Assembly (NCBI RefSeq): GCF_015351595.1
Contig: NZ_JADKPT010000005.1
Coordinates: forward strand, 186,001 to 250,000
Source of the DNA: Flavobacterium sp. LC2016-12
Lineage (GTDB): Bacteria; Bacteroidota; Bacteroidia; Flavobacteriales; Flavobacteriaceae
Direction: 5' to 3'
DNA length: 64,000 bases
Positions 47,867 to 57,800 of the stretch are shown piece by piece. The stretch's first letter is position 1, and each line of letters opens with the position of its first letter. The position numbers and the translations under genes were made by a program. The notes beneath the pieces are model-generated. The model ran no database searches and was not told the origin of the DNA. It worked only from the letters and a program-made list of their open reading frames with translations.

Positions 47867-49144
47867 ATGGAAGCACCGTTAGCAGAGCGTATTCGCCCAC
47901 AGAAATTAGACGATTATATAAGTCAAAGTCATTTGGTAGGACCAAACGGATCTTTGACGCAACAAATTTCGAAAGGAATTATTCCATCTCTAATATTTTG
48001 GGGACCTCCAGGAACTGGTAAAACAACATTGGCACAAATAATTGCACAAGAATCGAAGCGTCCATTTTACATTTTAAGTGCCATAAATTCAGGCGTAAAA
48101 GATATTCGTGATGTGATCGATAAAGCCAAACAAAGTGGTGGATTGTTTACAGCAAAAAACCCCATTTTGTTTATTGATGAAATCCATCGCTTTAGCAAAT
48201 CACAACAAGACTCACTTTTAGCAGCCGTAGAAAAAGGCTGGATCACCTTAATTGGGGCAACAACCGAAAATCCAAGTTTTGAAGTAATTCCCGCATTATT
48301 GTCACGCTGCCAGGTTTACATATTAAATGCGTTTACAAAAGCTGATCTGGAGGCCTTATTACATCGTGCGATGAAAACTGACACCGAATTAGCTTCTAAA
48401 AACATTATTCTAAAAGAAACGGAAGCTTTACTAAGACTTTCAGGCGGAGACGGACGAAAACTACTAAATATATTTGAATTAGTTATAAATGCTTCGGCTG
48501 GAGATGAAATCATTATTACAAATGATCGTGTTTTTGAATTGGTTCAGCAGAATACGGTTTTATATGACAAAAGTGGCGAACAACATTATGATATCGTTTC
48601 GGCTTTTATAAAATCTATTCGTGGAAGTGATCCTAACGGAGCTGTTTACTGGCTTGCCCGAATGATCGAAGGCGGCGAAGATGTTAAATTTATTGCCCGC
48701 AGAATGCTTATACTATCCAGTGAAGATATTGGAAATGCAAATCCCACTGCATTTATTATGGCAAATAATACTTTTCAGGCGGTAACAACTATTGGTTATC
48801 CAGAAAGTCGAATCATATTGAGTCAATGCGCCATTTACCTGGCTACTTCTCCAAAAAGCAATGCCTCTTATATGGCAATCGGCAATGCGCAGCAGTTAGT
48901 TAAACAAACAGGAGATTTACCTGTACCAATACATTTAAGAAATGCTCCAACTAAACTTATGAAAGAATTAGGGTACGGAGATGAATATAAATATTCGCAC
49001 GACTATGCCAATAATTTTGCTGAACAGGAATTTTTGCCGGATGCTATAAAAGAAACGGTTCTTTACAATCCGGGACACAATTCTAGAGAGAATAGTAACC
49101 GCGAATTTTTAAAGAACCGTTGGAAAAATAAATATGGATATTAA
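47867..49144 (+). CDS. rarA: Replication-associated recombination protein A
   Basis: 425-residue AAA+ ATPase (RarA/MgsA/WRNIP1 family) acting at stalled replication forks. Walker A GPPGTGKTTLA (46-56), Walker B ILFIDEIHRF (about 100-109), sensor I GATTENPSFEV, and the C-terminal tetramerisation domain with SAFIKSIRGSDPNGAVYWLARM and PTKLMKELGYGDEYKY. Complete; ends 12 nt before a convergent gene. Confidence 0.96.
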   Translation: MEAPLAERIRPQKLDDYISQSHLVGPNGSLTQQISKGIIPSLIFWGPPGTGKTTLAQIIAQESKRPFYILSAINSGVKDIRDVIDKAKQSGGLFTAKNPILFIDEIHRFSKSQQDSLLAAVEKGWITLIGATTENPSFEVIPALLSRCQVYILNAFTKADLEALLHRAMKTDTELASKNIILKETEALLRLSGGDGRKLLNIFELVINASAGDEIIITNDRVFELVQQNTVLYDKSGEQHYDIVSAFIKSIRGSDPNGAVYWLARMIEGGEDVKFIARRMLILSSEDIGNANPTAFIMANNTFQAVTTIGYPESRIILSQCAIYLATSPKSNASYMAIGNAQQLVKQTGDLPVPIHLRNAPTKLMKELGYGDEYKYSHDYANNFAEQEFLPDAIKETVLYNPGHNSRENSNREFLKNRWKNKYGY

Positions 49145-49156
49145 ACTCGAATTATA

Positions 49157-49927
49157 TTAGAATTTAACTACGATTTTTTCTGAAACTAATTTGTCATTTT
49201 GATACGATTCAAAATACCATTGACCATCTTCTTTCAAAATTAAAGAACCCTGAACATTATCTTTGATAGCAATAAATACATTTGTTTGAGAAGTTTTAAG
49301 CAATTTCATTACCACTTTTGGTGTTTTATCAATCAATTGATATCCAGATTCAGTAGGCTGAGCATATAGCAAATTAGGATCTTTAAGATCTGGAGATGGA
49401 GCTACAACCACCAAATTTGTTGCGGCAACTGTTGATGTAGCAACTGCAGGAGCACTTAGAGTAGCAGCTGTATTACTTGTTTTTAAAGTTGTAGCAACAG
49501 TATTACCACTATATTTATAATGCAATGCGTTCACAGACATAAAAGCCATATTTAGACTTTCTCTATAAGCAATATCGTAATCTTTCTCCTTGCTTTTCCC
49601 AACTTCTGAAGTGTAAACCACTTTTCCATAACAATCTTTAAACTCAATAAAAAGTTTAGTTACTAAAAAAGCATTATCCTTTTTTACATCAATATACAAA
49701 AGCTGACAACGATCATTCAAATCCACAGGAAGCTGTTCATTGTAATAAAAAACATTAAAGCCAGCTTTGCTTAGGTTCGACTTAGTCATTGTTGCCATTC
49801 TATACTGATTTTCAGATTTCATAAAATCATATTTTAAAGGTACAATAACAGCTTTATAATCATTAATAGATTGTGCAAATCCTATAACTGCGCAAAAAAG
49901 TGCAATCAACAAAAATTTAATTCTCAT
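49157..49927 (-). CDS. Secreted protein of unknown function in the radC operon
   Basis: 256 residues with a signal peptide (cleavage near GFAQ). I do not recognise the family. A folded N-terminal part (about 20-140: NDYKAVIVPLKYDFMKSENQ, FKDCYGKVVYTSEVGKSKEK) is joined by an Ala/Thr/Ser-rich linker (about 142-175) to a small C-terminal part ending in GSLILKEDGQWYFESY. Last of four nearly touching genes (GNAT, radC, yjjG, this), two nt after yjjG. Confidence 0.75.
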   Translation of the reverse strand: MRIKFLLIALFCAVIGFAQSINDYKAVIVPLKYDFMKSENQYRMATMTKSNLSKAGFNVFYYNEQLPVDLNDRCQLLYIDVKKDNAFLVTKLFIEFKDCYGKVVYTSEVGKSKEKDYDIAYRESLNMAFMSVNALHYKYSGNTVATTLKTSNTAATLSAPAVATSTVAATNLVVVAPSPDLKDPNLLYAQPTESGYQLIDKTPKVVMKLLKTSQTNVFIAIKDNVQGSLILKEDGQWYFESYQNDKLVSEKIVVKF

Positions 49928-49929
49928 CT

Positions 49930-50616
49930 TTATAAATATTTTTTAAGTTCTAATAAATGGTTAATCTGTTTAATATTTTCCGGGGCTTCAATTTTTTTTT
50001 CATTAAAAAAAATAGCATCCAAACCCGCATTTAATGCTCCATTAACATCTGCATCAAGGCAGTCTCCGATCATAATACTATTTTCCTTTGAAGCCTTAGC
50101 CGAATTAACAGCAAAATCAAAGATAATACTATTTGGTTTTTTTACGCCCGCTAATTCTGAATTTGTTATTGTGCTAAAATAACCAGAAAGCAAAGCATTA
50201 TTTATCTTTTTTTCCTGAACATTTGCAAAACCATTGGTAATAATATGCAATTTATATTTTGGCTTTAAATAGTCTAAAACTTCAATTGCACCATCAAAAA
50301 GATGATTATTGTCCGTTAAGAATTCTATATAATCGTTTGCAATTTCATTGATATTTTCATCTGAGATCGCAACATTTAAAGCATCAAAAGAAAATTTCAG
50401 TCTATTATAGCGAAGTTCGACATGTGTAATTTGATCGTTTTGATATAACTTCCAGCAAGCTTGATTAATTGGAGCATATTTCTCAATAAAATCCTTGATT
50501 TTAATTTCCGGAAATTTACTCTTGAAAATACGGTCAAAAGCCATTTCTGAATTTTTATCAAAATCCCAAAGCGTGTGATCTAAATCAAAAAAAACGTCTG
50601 TAATTGTGGTATTCAT
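49930..50616 (-). CDS. yjjG: YjjG family noncanonical pyrimidine nucleotidase (HAD superfamily)
   Basis: 228-residue HAD phosphatase. Motif I FFDLDHTLW (nucleophile Asp11, acid/base Asp13), motif II ITNGF, motif IV MIGDCLDADVNGALNAG. YjjG enzymes dephosphorylate nucleoside monophosphates such as halogenated or damaged pyrimidine nucleotides (house-cleaning). Three nt after radC, two nt before the unknown secreted protein gene. Confidence 0.9.
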   Translation of the reverse strand: MNTTITDVFFDLDHTLWDFDKNSEMAFDRIFKSKFPEIKIKDFIEKYAPINQACWKLYQNDQITHVELRYNRLKFSFDALNVAISDENINEIANDYIEFLTDNNHLFDGAIEVLDYLKPKYKLHIITNGFANVQEKKINNALLSGYFSTITNSELAGVKKPNSIIFDFAVNSAKASKENSIMIGDCLDADVNGALNAGLDAIFFNEKKIEAPENIKQINHLLELKKYL

Positions 50617-50619
50617 AAT

Positions 50620-51315
50620 CTAAAATATTCCTTCATCTACAAAACTATAATATTTTGTTTCAGTAATAATCAAATGATCTAAAACTTTAACATCTAAACT
50701 ATCACCAGCCTGTTTAATTTTTTTAGTGATTTGTCGATCAGCATCACTTGGCTGTAAATTTCCTGAAGGATGATTGTGACACAAAATCAAACCAGTAGCT
50801 CCATTTTCAAGTGCTAATTTAAAAACCAACCGAACATCTACAATTGTCCCAGAAATACCCCCTTTACTTAACTGTGATTTAGAAATCACCTTATTAGAAT
50901 TATTCAGAAAAAGTACCCAAAATTCTTCATGAGGTAGTTCACCAATAATAGGCTGCATAATTTCGAAGACTCTTTTGCTTGATGTAATTTTAATCAATTC
51001 AACAACATCCTCGGCTCTGCGTCTTCGGCCTAGTTCTAATGCCGCGATAATGGTAATAGCTTTAGCCTCTCCTATTCCTTTAAAATTCATTAATTGCGAA
51101 ATAGACATTTTCCCTAAGACATTTAGATTATCAGCACTAGCCAAAATCCGCTTACTTAAATCAACCGCAGATTCTTTTCGACTTCCCGAGCCAATCAAAA
51201 TCGCAATTAATTCGGCGTCACTTAAAACACTTTTGCCTTTCAGCATTAATTTTTCACGAGGGCGATCGTCTTCAGACCAATTTGTAATAGGAAAATGAGT
51301 AGTATCCATCTTCAA
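50620..51315 (-). CDS. radC: RadC family JAB-domain protein
   Basis: 231 residues: helix-hairpin-helix region (SISQLMNFKGIGEAKAITII, about 69-88) and a JAB/MPN metalloprotease-like domain with ILCHNHPSGNLQPSDAD (His, His and Asp zinc ligands). Despite the name, a role in DNA repair is not established. Three nt before yjjG and 4 nt after the GNAT gene, so a stable chromosomal operon rather than a mobile-element copy. An ATG two codons in is an alternative start. Confidence 0.93.
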   Translation of the reverse strand: MKMDTTHFPITNWSEDDRPREKLMLKGKSVLSDAELIAILIGSGSRKESAVDLSKRILASADNLNVLGKMSISQLMNFKGIGEAKAITIIAALELGRRRRAEDVVELIKITSSKRVFEIMQPIIGELPHEEFWVLFLNNSNKVISKSQLSKGGISGTIVDVRLVFKLALENGATGLILCHNHPSGNLQPSDADRQITKKIKQAGDSLDVKVLDHLIITETKYYSFVDEGIF

Positions 51316-51319
51316 AAAA

Positions 51320-51781
51320 TTAAATGATGGATTTACTCATACAAACACTATTTGTCATACCTACATAAGGTTCGTAATTTTCAACAATTTCAAAACCTAC
51401 TTTTTGATAAAGACTAATTGCTTCGATTTGTTTGTATAATGTTTCTAAAACCATCGTTTCAAAACCCTGAGCTCTTGCTTCCTCTTCTAATTCTTTTATT
51501 ATCTTCTGAGCCAAACCTAAACCTCGGGCTTCTGGCGAAACGAACATGCGTTTTAATTCGACTGTATTTACATTGTACTTTTTAAAACAACCACAGGCAA
51601 CTGCTTTTTCATTCAAATAAATAATAAAAACATTAGGATTAAATTCTATTAAATTATTTCCCCAATAATCGTTTTTTAATTCCGGATAGCGTCCCCATAA
51701 AAACGCATCAAAAGTTTTTATTAAATCAATAAAATCAGGGTTCTCGCTTGTTGTCTTAACAACTTTAGTAATTGGACTCAT
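51320..51781 (-). CDS. GNAT family N-acetyltransferase
   Basis: 153 residues with the acetyl-CoA loop FVSPEARGLGLAQKIIKELE (about 86-105) and a late FETMVLETLYKQIEAISLYQ strand-helix. Acetylates an unknown amine. First gene of the compact four-gene unit leading into radC. Confidence 0.9.
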   Translation of the reverse strand: MSPITKVVKTTSENPDFIDLIKTFDAFLWGRYPELKNDYWGNNLIEFNPNVFIIYLNEKAVACGCFKKYNVNTVELKRMFVSPEARGLGLAQKIIKELEEEARAQGFETMVLETLYKQIEAISLYQKVGFEIVENYEPYVGMTNSVCMSKSII

Positions 51782-51898
51782 TTAGTATAATCTTAAATGG
51801 CTAATATATGAAAAATAAGAAAAATCATTCATAAAAAACAACCTAAAATGATTAATTTTAAAACAAAATAACTACTTCTAAACATAATTTTAAGAAGA

Positions 51899-52525
51899 AT
51901 GAAATCAATATATCTATTAACAACTTGTATTTTGCTTTTGTCTTGTAATCAGAAAGAAAAAAATATCCTTCATGCTGACAACAATTTGGAAGTAGTACAA
52001 ACTTTTGGACAGCAATTATCAGATGCAGCAATTTCTATTATTGATCCTTCCATAGATTATGATCCGGCTTACTTTTCAATTAAATATCCAAATGGTGATA
52101 TTCCAAAAAACAAAGGGGTTTGTACCGATGTAATCATACGTTCTTATCGAAAATTAGGTATTGATTTACAGAAAGAAGTACATGAAGATATGATTGAAAA
52201 TTTTTCTCAATATCCAAACTTAGAAAAATGGGGCATGACAAAAACAGATACTAATATTGATCACAGAAGGGTTCCAAATTTAGAAGTGTTTTTCAAAAGA
52301 AAAGGAACAAAACTACCAGTAACCCAAAATGGAAAAGATTATAAAACAGGAGAAATGGTTACCTGGATGATTAATGATAAACTACCTCACATCGGGATCG
52401 TAACTAGTAAAAAATCAAAAGATGGGCAACGAAATTTAATCGTGCATAATGTTGGTGGAGGACAAGTTTTGGAAGATTGTTTATTTGAATATAAAATCGT
52501 CGGGCATTATAGCTTCACAAATTAG
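51899..52525 (+). CDS. DUF1287 lipoprotein (YijF-like), possible cysteine hydrolase
   Basis: 208 residues; lipobox LLLSC (Cys16) followed by NQKEK, lacking the acidic surface-export signal, so probably periplasmic. DUF1287 core: GVCTDVIIRSYRKLGIDLQ (Cys75), IDHRRVPNLEVFFKRKG, and LPHIGIV (His164), with a further His183. A Cys near a GDxVTW-like block and a downstream His recall NlpC/P60-type hydrolases, but activity is not established. Its stop codon lies inside the left arm of a large palindrome. Confidence 0.85.
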   Translation: MKSIYLLTTCILLLSCNQKEKNILHADNNLEVVQTFGQQLSDAAISIIDPSIDYDPAYFSIKYPNGDIPKNKGVCTDVIIRSYRKLGIDLQKEVHEDMIENFSQYPNLEKWGMTKTDTNIDHRRVPNLEVFFKRKGTKLPVTQNGKDYKTGEMVTWMINDKLPHIGIVTSKKSKDGQRNLIVHNVGGGQVLEDCLFEYKIVGHYSFTN

Positions 52526-52630
52526 AAAATTAGATAATTAGTCAATTAGATAATTTTAAAAAAAATGTGCCAACTACAGTTTCGTAATTGACACATTATC
52601 TAATTTTCTAATTGACTAATTTTCTAATTT
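52519..52630. repeat. 112-bp palindrome between DUF1287 and mpl, likely bidirectional terminator
   Basis: Outer arms AAATTAGAAAATTAG / CTAATTTTCTAATTT pair perfectly over 15 bp (52519-52533, 52616-52630). An inner hairpin pairs 52564-52577 with 52584-52597 (12 of 14, fully paired with two G-U on the minus-strand RNA). In between are repeats of TAATTAGTCAATTAG type. Both flanking stop codons fall within the outer arms. Resembles an interspersed palindromic element. Confidence 0.8.
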
Positions 52631-53979
52631 ATCAAACCTTTTACTTCATCAAAATTCAAACCACCGTAATTTCCTGAACTCATCAATAAAAGTGCAGAAT
52701 TTTCAAGATTTAAATTGAATAAATATTCTTTGAATTCGGCAGGATTTGTATAAATAATCAAATCTTCTCTGTTAAAAGAGTTAGCAATTTGCTCATAAGT
52801 TACTTCTTCTAACTGCTTAATTTTTACAGCGTCTGGAGAATAGAAAACTACAGCAACATCAGCATATTCTAATGCACCTTCATATTCTTTCAAGAATTCA
52901 GCATTCAAACTGCTATAAGTGTGTAATTCTAAACAAGCCACTAAAGTTCTGTTTGGATATTGCTCTTTTACAGCTTTGGTTGTCGCTGCCACTTTACTTG
53001 GTGAATGTGCAAAATCTTTATAAGCTACTTTACCTTTTCCTTCAGCGATTTTTTCCAATCGTTTGGAAGCTCCTTTAAAACTGGCAATTGCTTCATAAAA
53101 ATCAGCTTCGTCAACACCCATATTTTGACAAATCCATTTTGCTCCAGCCAAATTATTTAAATTGTGCGCTCCAAAAACCTCAATTGGCATATCGCCTTCC
53201 GGAGTTTTTAATAACGTCACGCCATCACTTACGGTATATTCAGGTGTATGATACGATAATTTACGAATCGGATTTGTCGCCGCCTCAGCAACACGCTTCA
53301 CCTCAGGATCATTTTCGTTATAAACTAAAATACCTCCGTTAGTAATTTTTTGAATAAAAATTTCAAATTGCTCTACATAATTTTCATACGTCGGGAAGAC
53401 ATTAATATGATCCCACGCAATACCAGAAATTAAAGCAATATTCGGCTGATACAAATGAAATTTCGGCCGTCTGTCGATCGGAGAAGATAGGTACTCATCA
53501 CCTTCCAAAACCATAAAATCATTTTCTTCAGTAAGATGCACCATCGTGTCAAAACCTTCCAATTGTGCACCCACCATATAATCAACTTCAATATTATGAT
53601 AATGCATTACGTGCAAAATCATTGAAGTAATTGTTGTTTTTCCGTGTGAACCACCAATTACAACACGTGTTTTATTTTTAGATTGCTCGTATAAAAATTC
53701 AGGATAGGAATAAATTTTTAATCCTAATTCCTGTGCTTTTAATAATTCCGGATTATCTGCTTTGGCGTGCATTCCAAGAATAATAGCGTCAATATCAGCA
53801 GTAATTTTCTCAGGAAACCAACCTAATTCGGCTGGCAAAATACCCTTTTTATCTAATCTTGATTTTGAAGGTTCAAAAATAGCGTCATCACTTCCTGTAA
53901 CCTGATATCCTTTGTTATGTAATGCTAATGCCAAGTTGTGCATAGCGCTCCCGCCTATTGCGATGAAATGTGTTTTCAT
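52624..53979 (-). CDS. mpl: Mpl-type Mur ligase (UDP-MurNAc:tripeptide ligase)
   Basis: 451-residue Mur ligase. Opens with the nucleotide-sugar loop HFIAIGGSAMHNLALAL; the AMHNLA wording is that of Mpl rather than MurC. ATP loop IGGSHGKTTITSM (108-120), metal/carbamate region ALISGIAWDHINVFP, and C-terminal domain DFAHSPSKVAATTKAV. Mpl joins recycled L-Ala-D-Glu-meso-DAP to UDP-MurNAc. Follows the TPR gene by 24 nt; probably cotranscribed. Confidence 0.9.
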   Translation of the reverse strand: MKTHFIAIGGSAMHNLALALHNKGYQVTGSDDAIFEPSKSRLDKKGILPAELGWFPEKITADIDAIILGMHAKADNPELLKAQELGLKIYSYPEFLYEQSKNKTRVVIGGSHGKTTITSMILHVMHYHNIEVDYMVGAQLEGFDTMVHLTEENDFMVLEGDEYLSSPIDRRPKFHLYQPNIALISGIAWDHINVFPTYENYVEQFEIFIQKITNGGILVYNENDPEVKRVAEAATNPIRKLSYHTPEYTVSDGVTLLKTPEGDMPIEVFGAHNLNNLAGAKWICQNMGVDEADFYEAIASFKGASKRLEKIAEGKGKVAYKDFAHSPSKVAATTKAVKEQYPNRTLVACLELHTYSSLNAEFLKEYEGALEYADVAVVFYSPDAVKIKQLEEVTYEQIANSFNREDLIIYTNPAEFKEYLFNLNLENSALLLMSSGNYGGLNFDEVKGLIN

Positions 53980-54003
53980 TTAAATTCCAATTTTTAATTG
54001 CCT

Positions 54004-54690
54004 TTAAGCCTCAAATTTTCGTTTCAATTCCTGAGCTTTTTTAGGGTCTTTTAATTTGTTCAAATATAAATTATATAATTTTTGAAAAGTGACTTTTGAT
54101 TTGCCAATTTCATTTGCCTTCAAATAATTTTTTTCTGCCGACGTATAACGTTTAAAATATTCATCTATTCTTCCTCTTGACAAATAACCATCTACTGATG
54201 AAATTTGCATTAATTCATTCGAATATTCCAATGCTCGTGATTCACTTCCTCCTAAAAAACCAGGTAATTGTAGATAAATTTCAATCAAAGCCCATCTGGC
54301 TGGAATGTGTTTTGGATTCAGAATTATTGCTTTTTCAAATGCTTCTTTCATGTCTCCCACCATTCCTAAAGCTTTCAATTTATTCACTTCCATCGCTCTC
54401 ATGGCCAGACAGCCTCCATATTTATAAAAATAATCTGCTTCTGTTGGTTTTAGCTCTTTCAGTTTTTTATAATAATCTGCTCCTTTTATCCATTCTTTGT
54501 GATGCGCCGCTATATCTCCCAAATATTCCAGCGTTTTTATATCTGAAGGCTTTGTTTTTAAAACTCCTTCCAAAATAACCTGAGCCTCATCATATTTTTT
54601 GGCATGAAATAACTTTTCGCCTTTCTCAAAATTCGATTGTGACCAAATTAAAATTGGTGCTAGCAAAAAAAGAAGTAGGAGCTTTTTCAT
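54004..54690 (-). CDS. Exported TPR protein
   Basis: 228 residues: signal peptide (MKKLLLLFLLAPILIWSQ) then several tetratricopeptide-like helices (about 20-120: EKGEKLFHAKKYDEAQVILE, LEYLGDIAAHHKEWIKGADY; and 175-225). Likely periplasmic protein-protein interaction module. Precedes mpl by 24 nt. A -7 box lies four bases before its ATG. Confidence 0.85.
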   Translation of the reverse strand: MKKLLLLFLLAPILIWSQSNFEKGEKLFHAKKYDEAQVILEGVLKTKPSDIKTLEYLGDIAAHHKEWIKGADYYKKLKELKPTEADYFYKYGGCLAMRAMEVNKLKALGMVGDMKEAFEKAIILNPKHIPARWALIEIYLQLPGFLGGSESRALEYSNELMQISSVDGYLSRGRIDEYFKRYTSAEKNYLKANEIGKSKVTFQKLYNLYLNKLKDPKKAQELKRKFEA

Positions 54691-54694
54691 ATTT

Positions 54695-54702
54695 CAAAAA
54701 TA
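54695..54702 (-). promoter_or_regulatory. Candidate -7 box of the TPR-mpl unit (possible leaderless mRNA)
   Basis: TATTTTTG on the minus strand, last base five nt from the ATG of the TPR gene. No -33 TTG found. Confidence 0.4.
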
Positions 54703-54823
54703 GCGAAATATAAAATGCATTATTTGGTTTTAGAGATAAATTAGTAATTTGTACGAAATTTATTTTTAATAGTTTTCCCAACCTTTTAGACAAAACCGCA
54801 CTCTATATACTAAAAACCGACTT

Positions 54824-57800
54824 ATGAAAAATATACTATTTGTTTTCTTATTGTTTACTACTGCTTTATTTGCTCAAAAAAATGACAAAAACTGGGCTAA
54901 AGTTGTCGCTTATGAAAATGAAGGTAAAATAAAATCAGCAAATGAAATCGTTGACAAAATTTACAAAAAAGCAGTTTCAGCAAAAGACGAAGTACAAATG
55001 ATAAAATGTTTTTTTTATCAATCGAAATATTTGCAGGTAGTTGACGAAAACGCAAAAACTAAAATTTTAGATCATCTTAAAACAGATATTAGCCGGGTTT
55101 CGATACCATCAAAAGCAATTTTGAATTTAATTTATGCAAAATGTTTAAATAGGTACTCTAATTATGACGAAGCTTATGCAGTTGTAGATAGTGCTGCGGC
55201 GGTAGTAGATGAAGCGGCTGCAATGATAGATTCTGCCAGTTTTACGGTAGATACTATAGCGGTAGCCATAGACACCACAGCAGTTGTTGATATGCAGGAA
55301 GATGATAAAGCAAGCATTGATTTTACATCTGAAAAAGAAGTAATAGCACTTTATGAAAAAACACTGGAAAATGAATCAATCCTTAAAAAAACATCTTTAA
55401 AAAAGTATCAGGCTATTTTTAGTTTTTTGACTTTAGAAAAGATAAAAAATGAAAACTTATATGATTATTTACTAAAAGAAAATATCGCGTTTTTTACTGA
55501 AAAAATTGAGCGATGGAAAATTGATAACAGCCAAATTCCAGCTTATAAAAATGAACTTTTAGGAAATTCAGAAGCCTTTTTAGCGCTTGAGCTCAATTTT
55601 ATAAAAGAAGAAAATTTCAAAAAAGTACTTTCTCTATATAAAAAGCTCGAATCTGGCAATCCATCATTAGAAAACCAATTTGACCGCATTATTTTTTGTA
55701 GTGAATTTATGCCACAGCCCAATGAAGATTTGAAAACATTTTTAAATGAATTTCAACAACGTTCGAATGATCCCATTCTTACTCAGAAAATTCTATTAAA
55801 AAAAGCAGAAATTCTGCTTAGTCAGGCGTCGAAAGAATTACATCCTGATTATAATATCGAAGCGATAAAAATATACGACGAGATAATAAAATTGAATAAT
55901 GAAACCAGTGCAGCTCAGACTGCTTTGGAGCAAAAACAATATGTTATTTCTAAATCATTAACTGCAAGGCTTCAAAAGTTCATTTATAATAAGGAGAATA
56001 CCAGAGCTTTTATCACTTATAAAAATCTTGAGCATTTAAGAATATCATTCTACAAAATTGATCAAAAAAAACTCAGGAAATTTTTAGATTCATATTATGA
56101 AGAAGATAGTTTAGCTGCAGCCATTACAAAAAATCAAATTAAAATAGCTTCTAAAGACTATCAGCTTCAAAATAAAAAGGATTATTTTGAATATACGACA
56201 GAAGTTGTTTTACCACAACTGGAAACAGGAACGTATTTAGTTTATTTTGAAAGTGATTCTGATTCAAAAAAAGAGAAACCATTTTCTTATCAAACCATTA
56301 CCGTTTCAAATTTAAGTATTCTGGCCTCCCAGGAAATCAACAAAGAAAATTTTCAGGTGCTGGACAGAAAAACAGGAAAACCTCTTGAAAATGTAACCAT
56401 AAAATCTAAGCGTTATATTCTTAAAACAGATTCAAACGGACTAGCTTCTTATATTGGAGCAAATAACTACGATTACAATGAGCATTTAGAATTTTCATTG
56501 GCAAACGACACTATTTTACCCGAGAAAAATTATCTTAGATATACGCAGCAATACAATCAAACAGAAAACAATTCTTTAACAGGAAAAGTTGAGTTTTATC
56601 TGGACAGGGCAATTTATCGTCCGGGACAAACGGTTTACTATAAAGGAATTGCCATTAAAAAACAAAAAAACAAAACTAGTATTGTTGCCAATACCACTTT
56701 TAAAATTTTCGTAAGAGACACTAATTATCAAACGTTTAAAGAACTTGAAGTTATTACCAATGAATTTGGTTCTTTTTCAGGAGAATTCACTTTGCCTAAA
56801 AGCGGACTTACAGGTAATTTTAATATTTATGCAACGCAACCTGATAATTATAAAAAAGGAGATATTTCGTTTAAAAACAAACCAAATGCATCATTTTGGA
56901 AAACCGTAAGACTTGAAAACTCTCAAACTTATTTTAGGGTCGAAGAATACAAACGTCCAAAATTTAAAGTAGATTTTGATCCTAAAAAAGAAAGTTTTCA
57001 GGTCAATCAATCGATTAAAGTAAACGGAACTGCAAAAGCATTTGCCGGAAGCAACATTTCTGATGCAAAAGTAACTTACAAAGTAACTCGATTTACACGT
57101 TATGTGAGGAATTATAGTGATTATTGGGGGTACGAACAAAACGAAATTATAGCAACGGGCGAAACCAAAACAGATGCTTCTGGTAAATTTGTAATTGAAT
57201 TTATTGCTGAACCTTCAAAAAATGCAATCAAAGAACAATTGCCTGTTTTTAGCTACAGTGTAGTTGCCGATGTCACTGATATTAATGGCGAAACACATAC
57301 CTCAGAAACCACTGTAAAAGTGGGTTATCATGATTTGGTCATCAATGCCAGTATTCCGGGTAGTATTGAAACTAAAAACAAAAACGAAATCACGCTTACA
57401 AGTACCAATTTAAACGGAGAATTTTTAGCAGCCAAAGGCGAAATTAAATTGTATTTCGTTAGTCCGTTTTCTTATAAATTTAAAGAAAACTTGTGGCAAA
57501 AACCAGAAATCGAGAATATCTCAGCATCAGATTTTGAAAGATTGTTTCCTTATGAAATGGTAGAAATTAAAACAGATAAAGCAAACGAAGTTTTATTGTT
57601 TTCTAAAAAAGTAGACACCGAAAAAGACAAAAAAATAGTCTTGGATTTTATTTCAAATTATAAATCCGGAATTTATAAAATTGTATTTTCAGCAAAAGAC
57701 ACCTTCAATAATCCTATAGAATCTGTATCCACTTTCGAAATCAAACAAAGCAAAGATAAATTTAATCCAAGTAAATTATTTACAGCAGAGCAAATTAATA

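Noticed and set aside
50620..51315. radC as a sign of a genomic island
   Set aside because: No integrase, transposase, phage or plasmid gene nearby; it is packed in a housekeeping-like operon.
52519..52630. CRISPR array suggested by repeated ATTAG units
   Set aside because: Repeats are short, AT-rich and arranged as nested inverted repeats without regular unique spacers; no cas gene.
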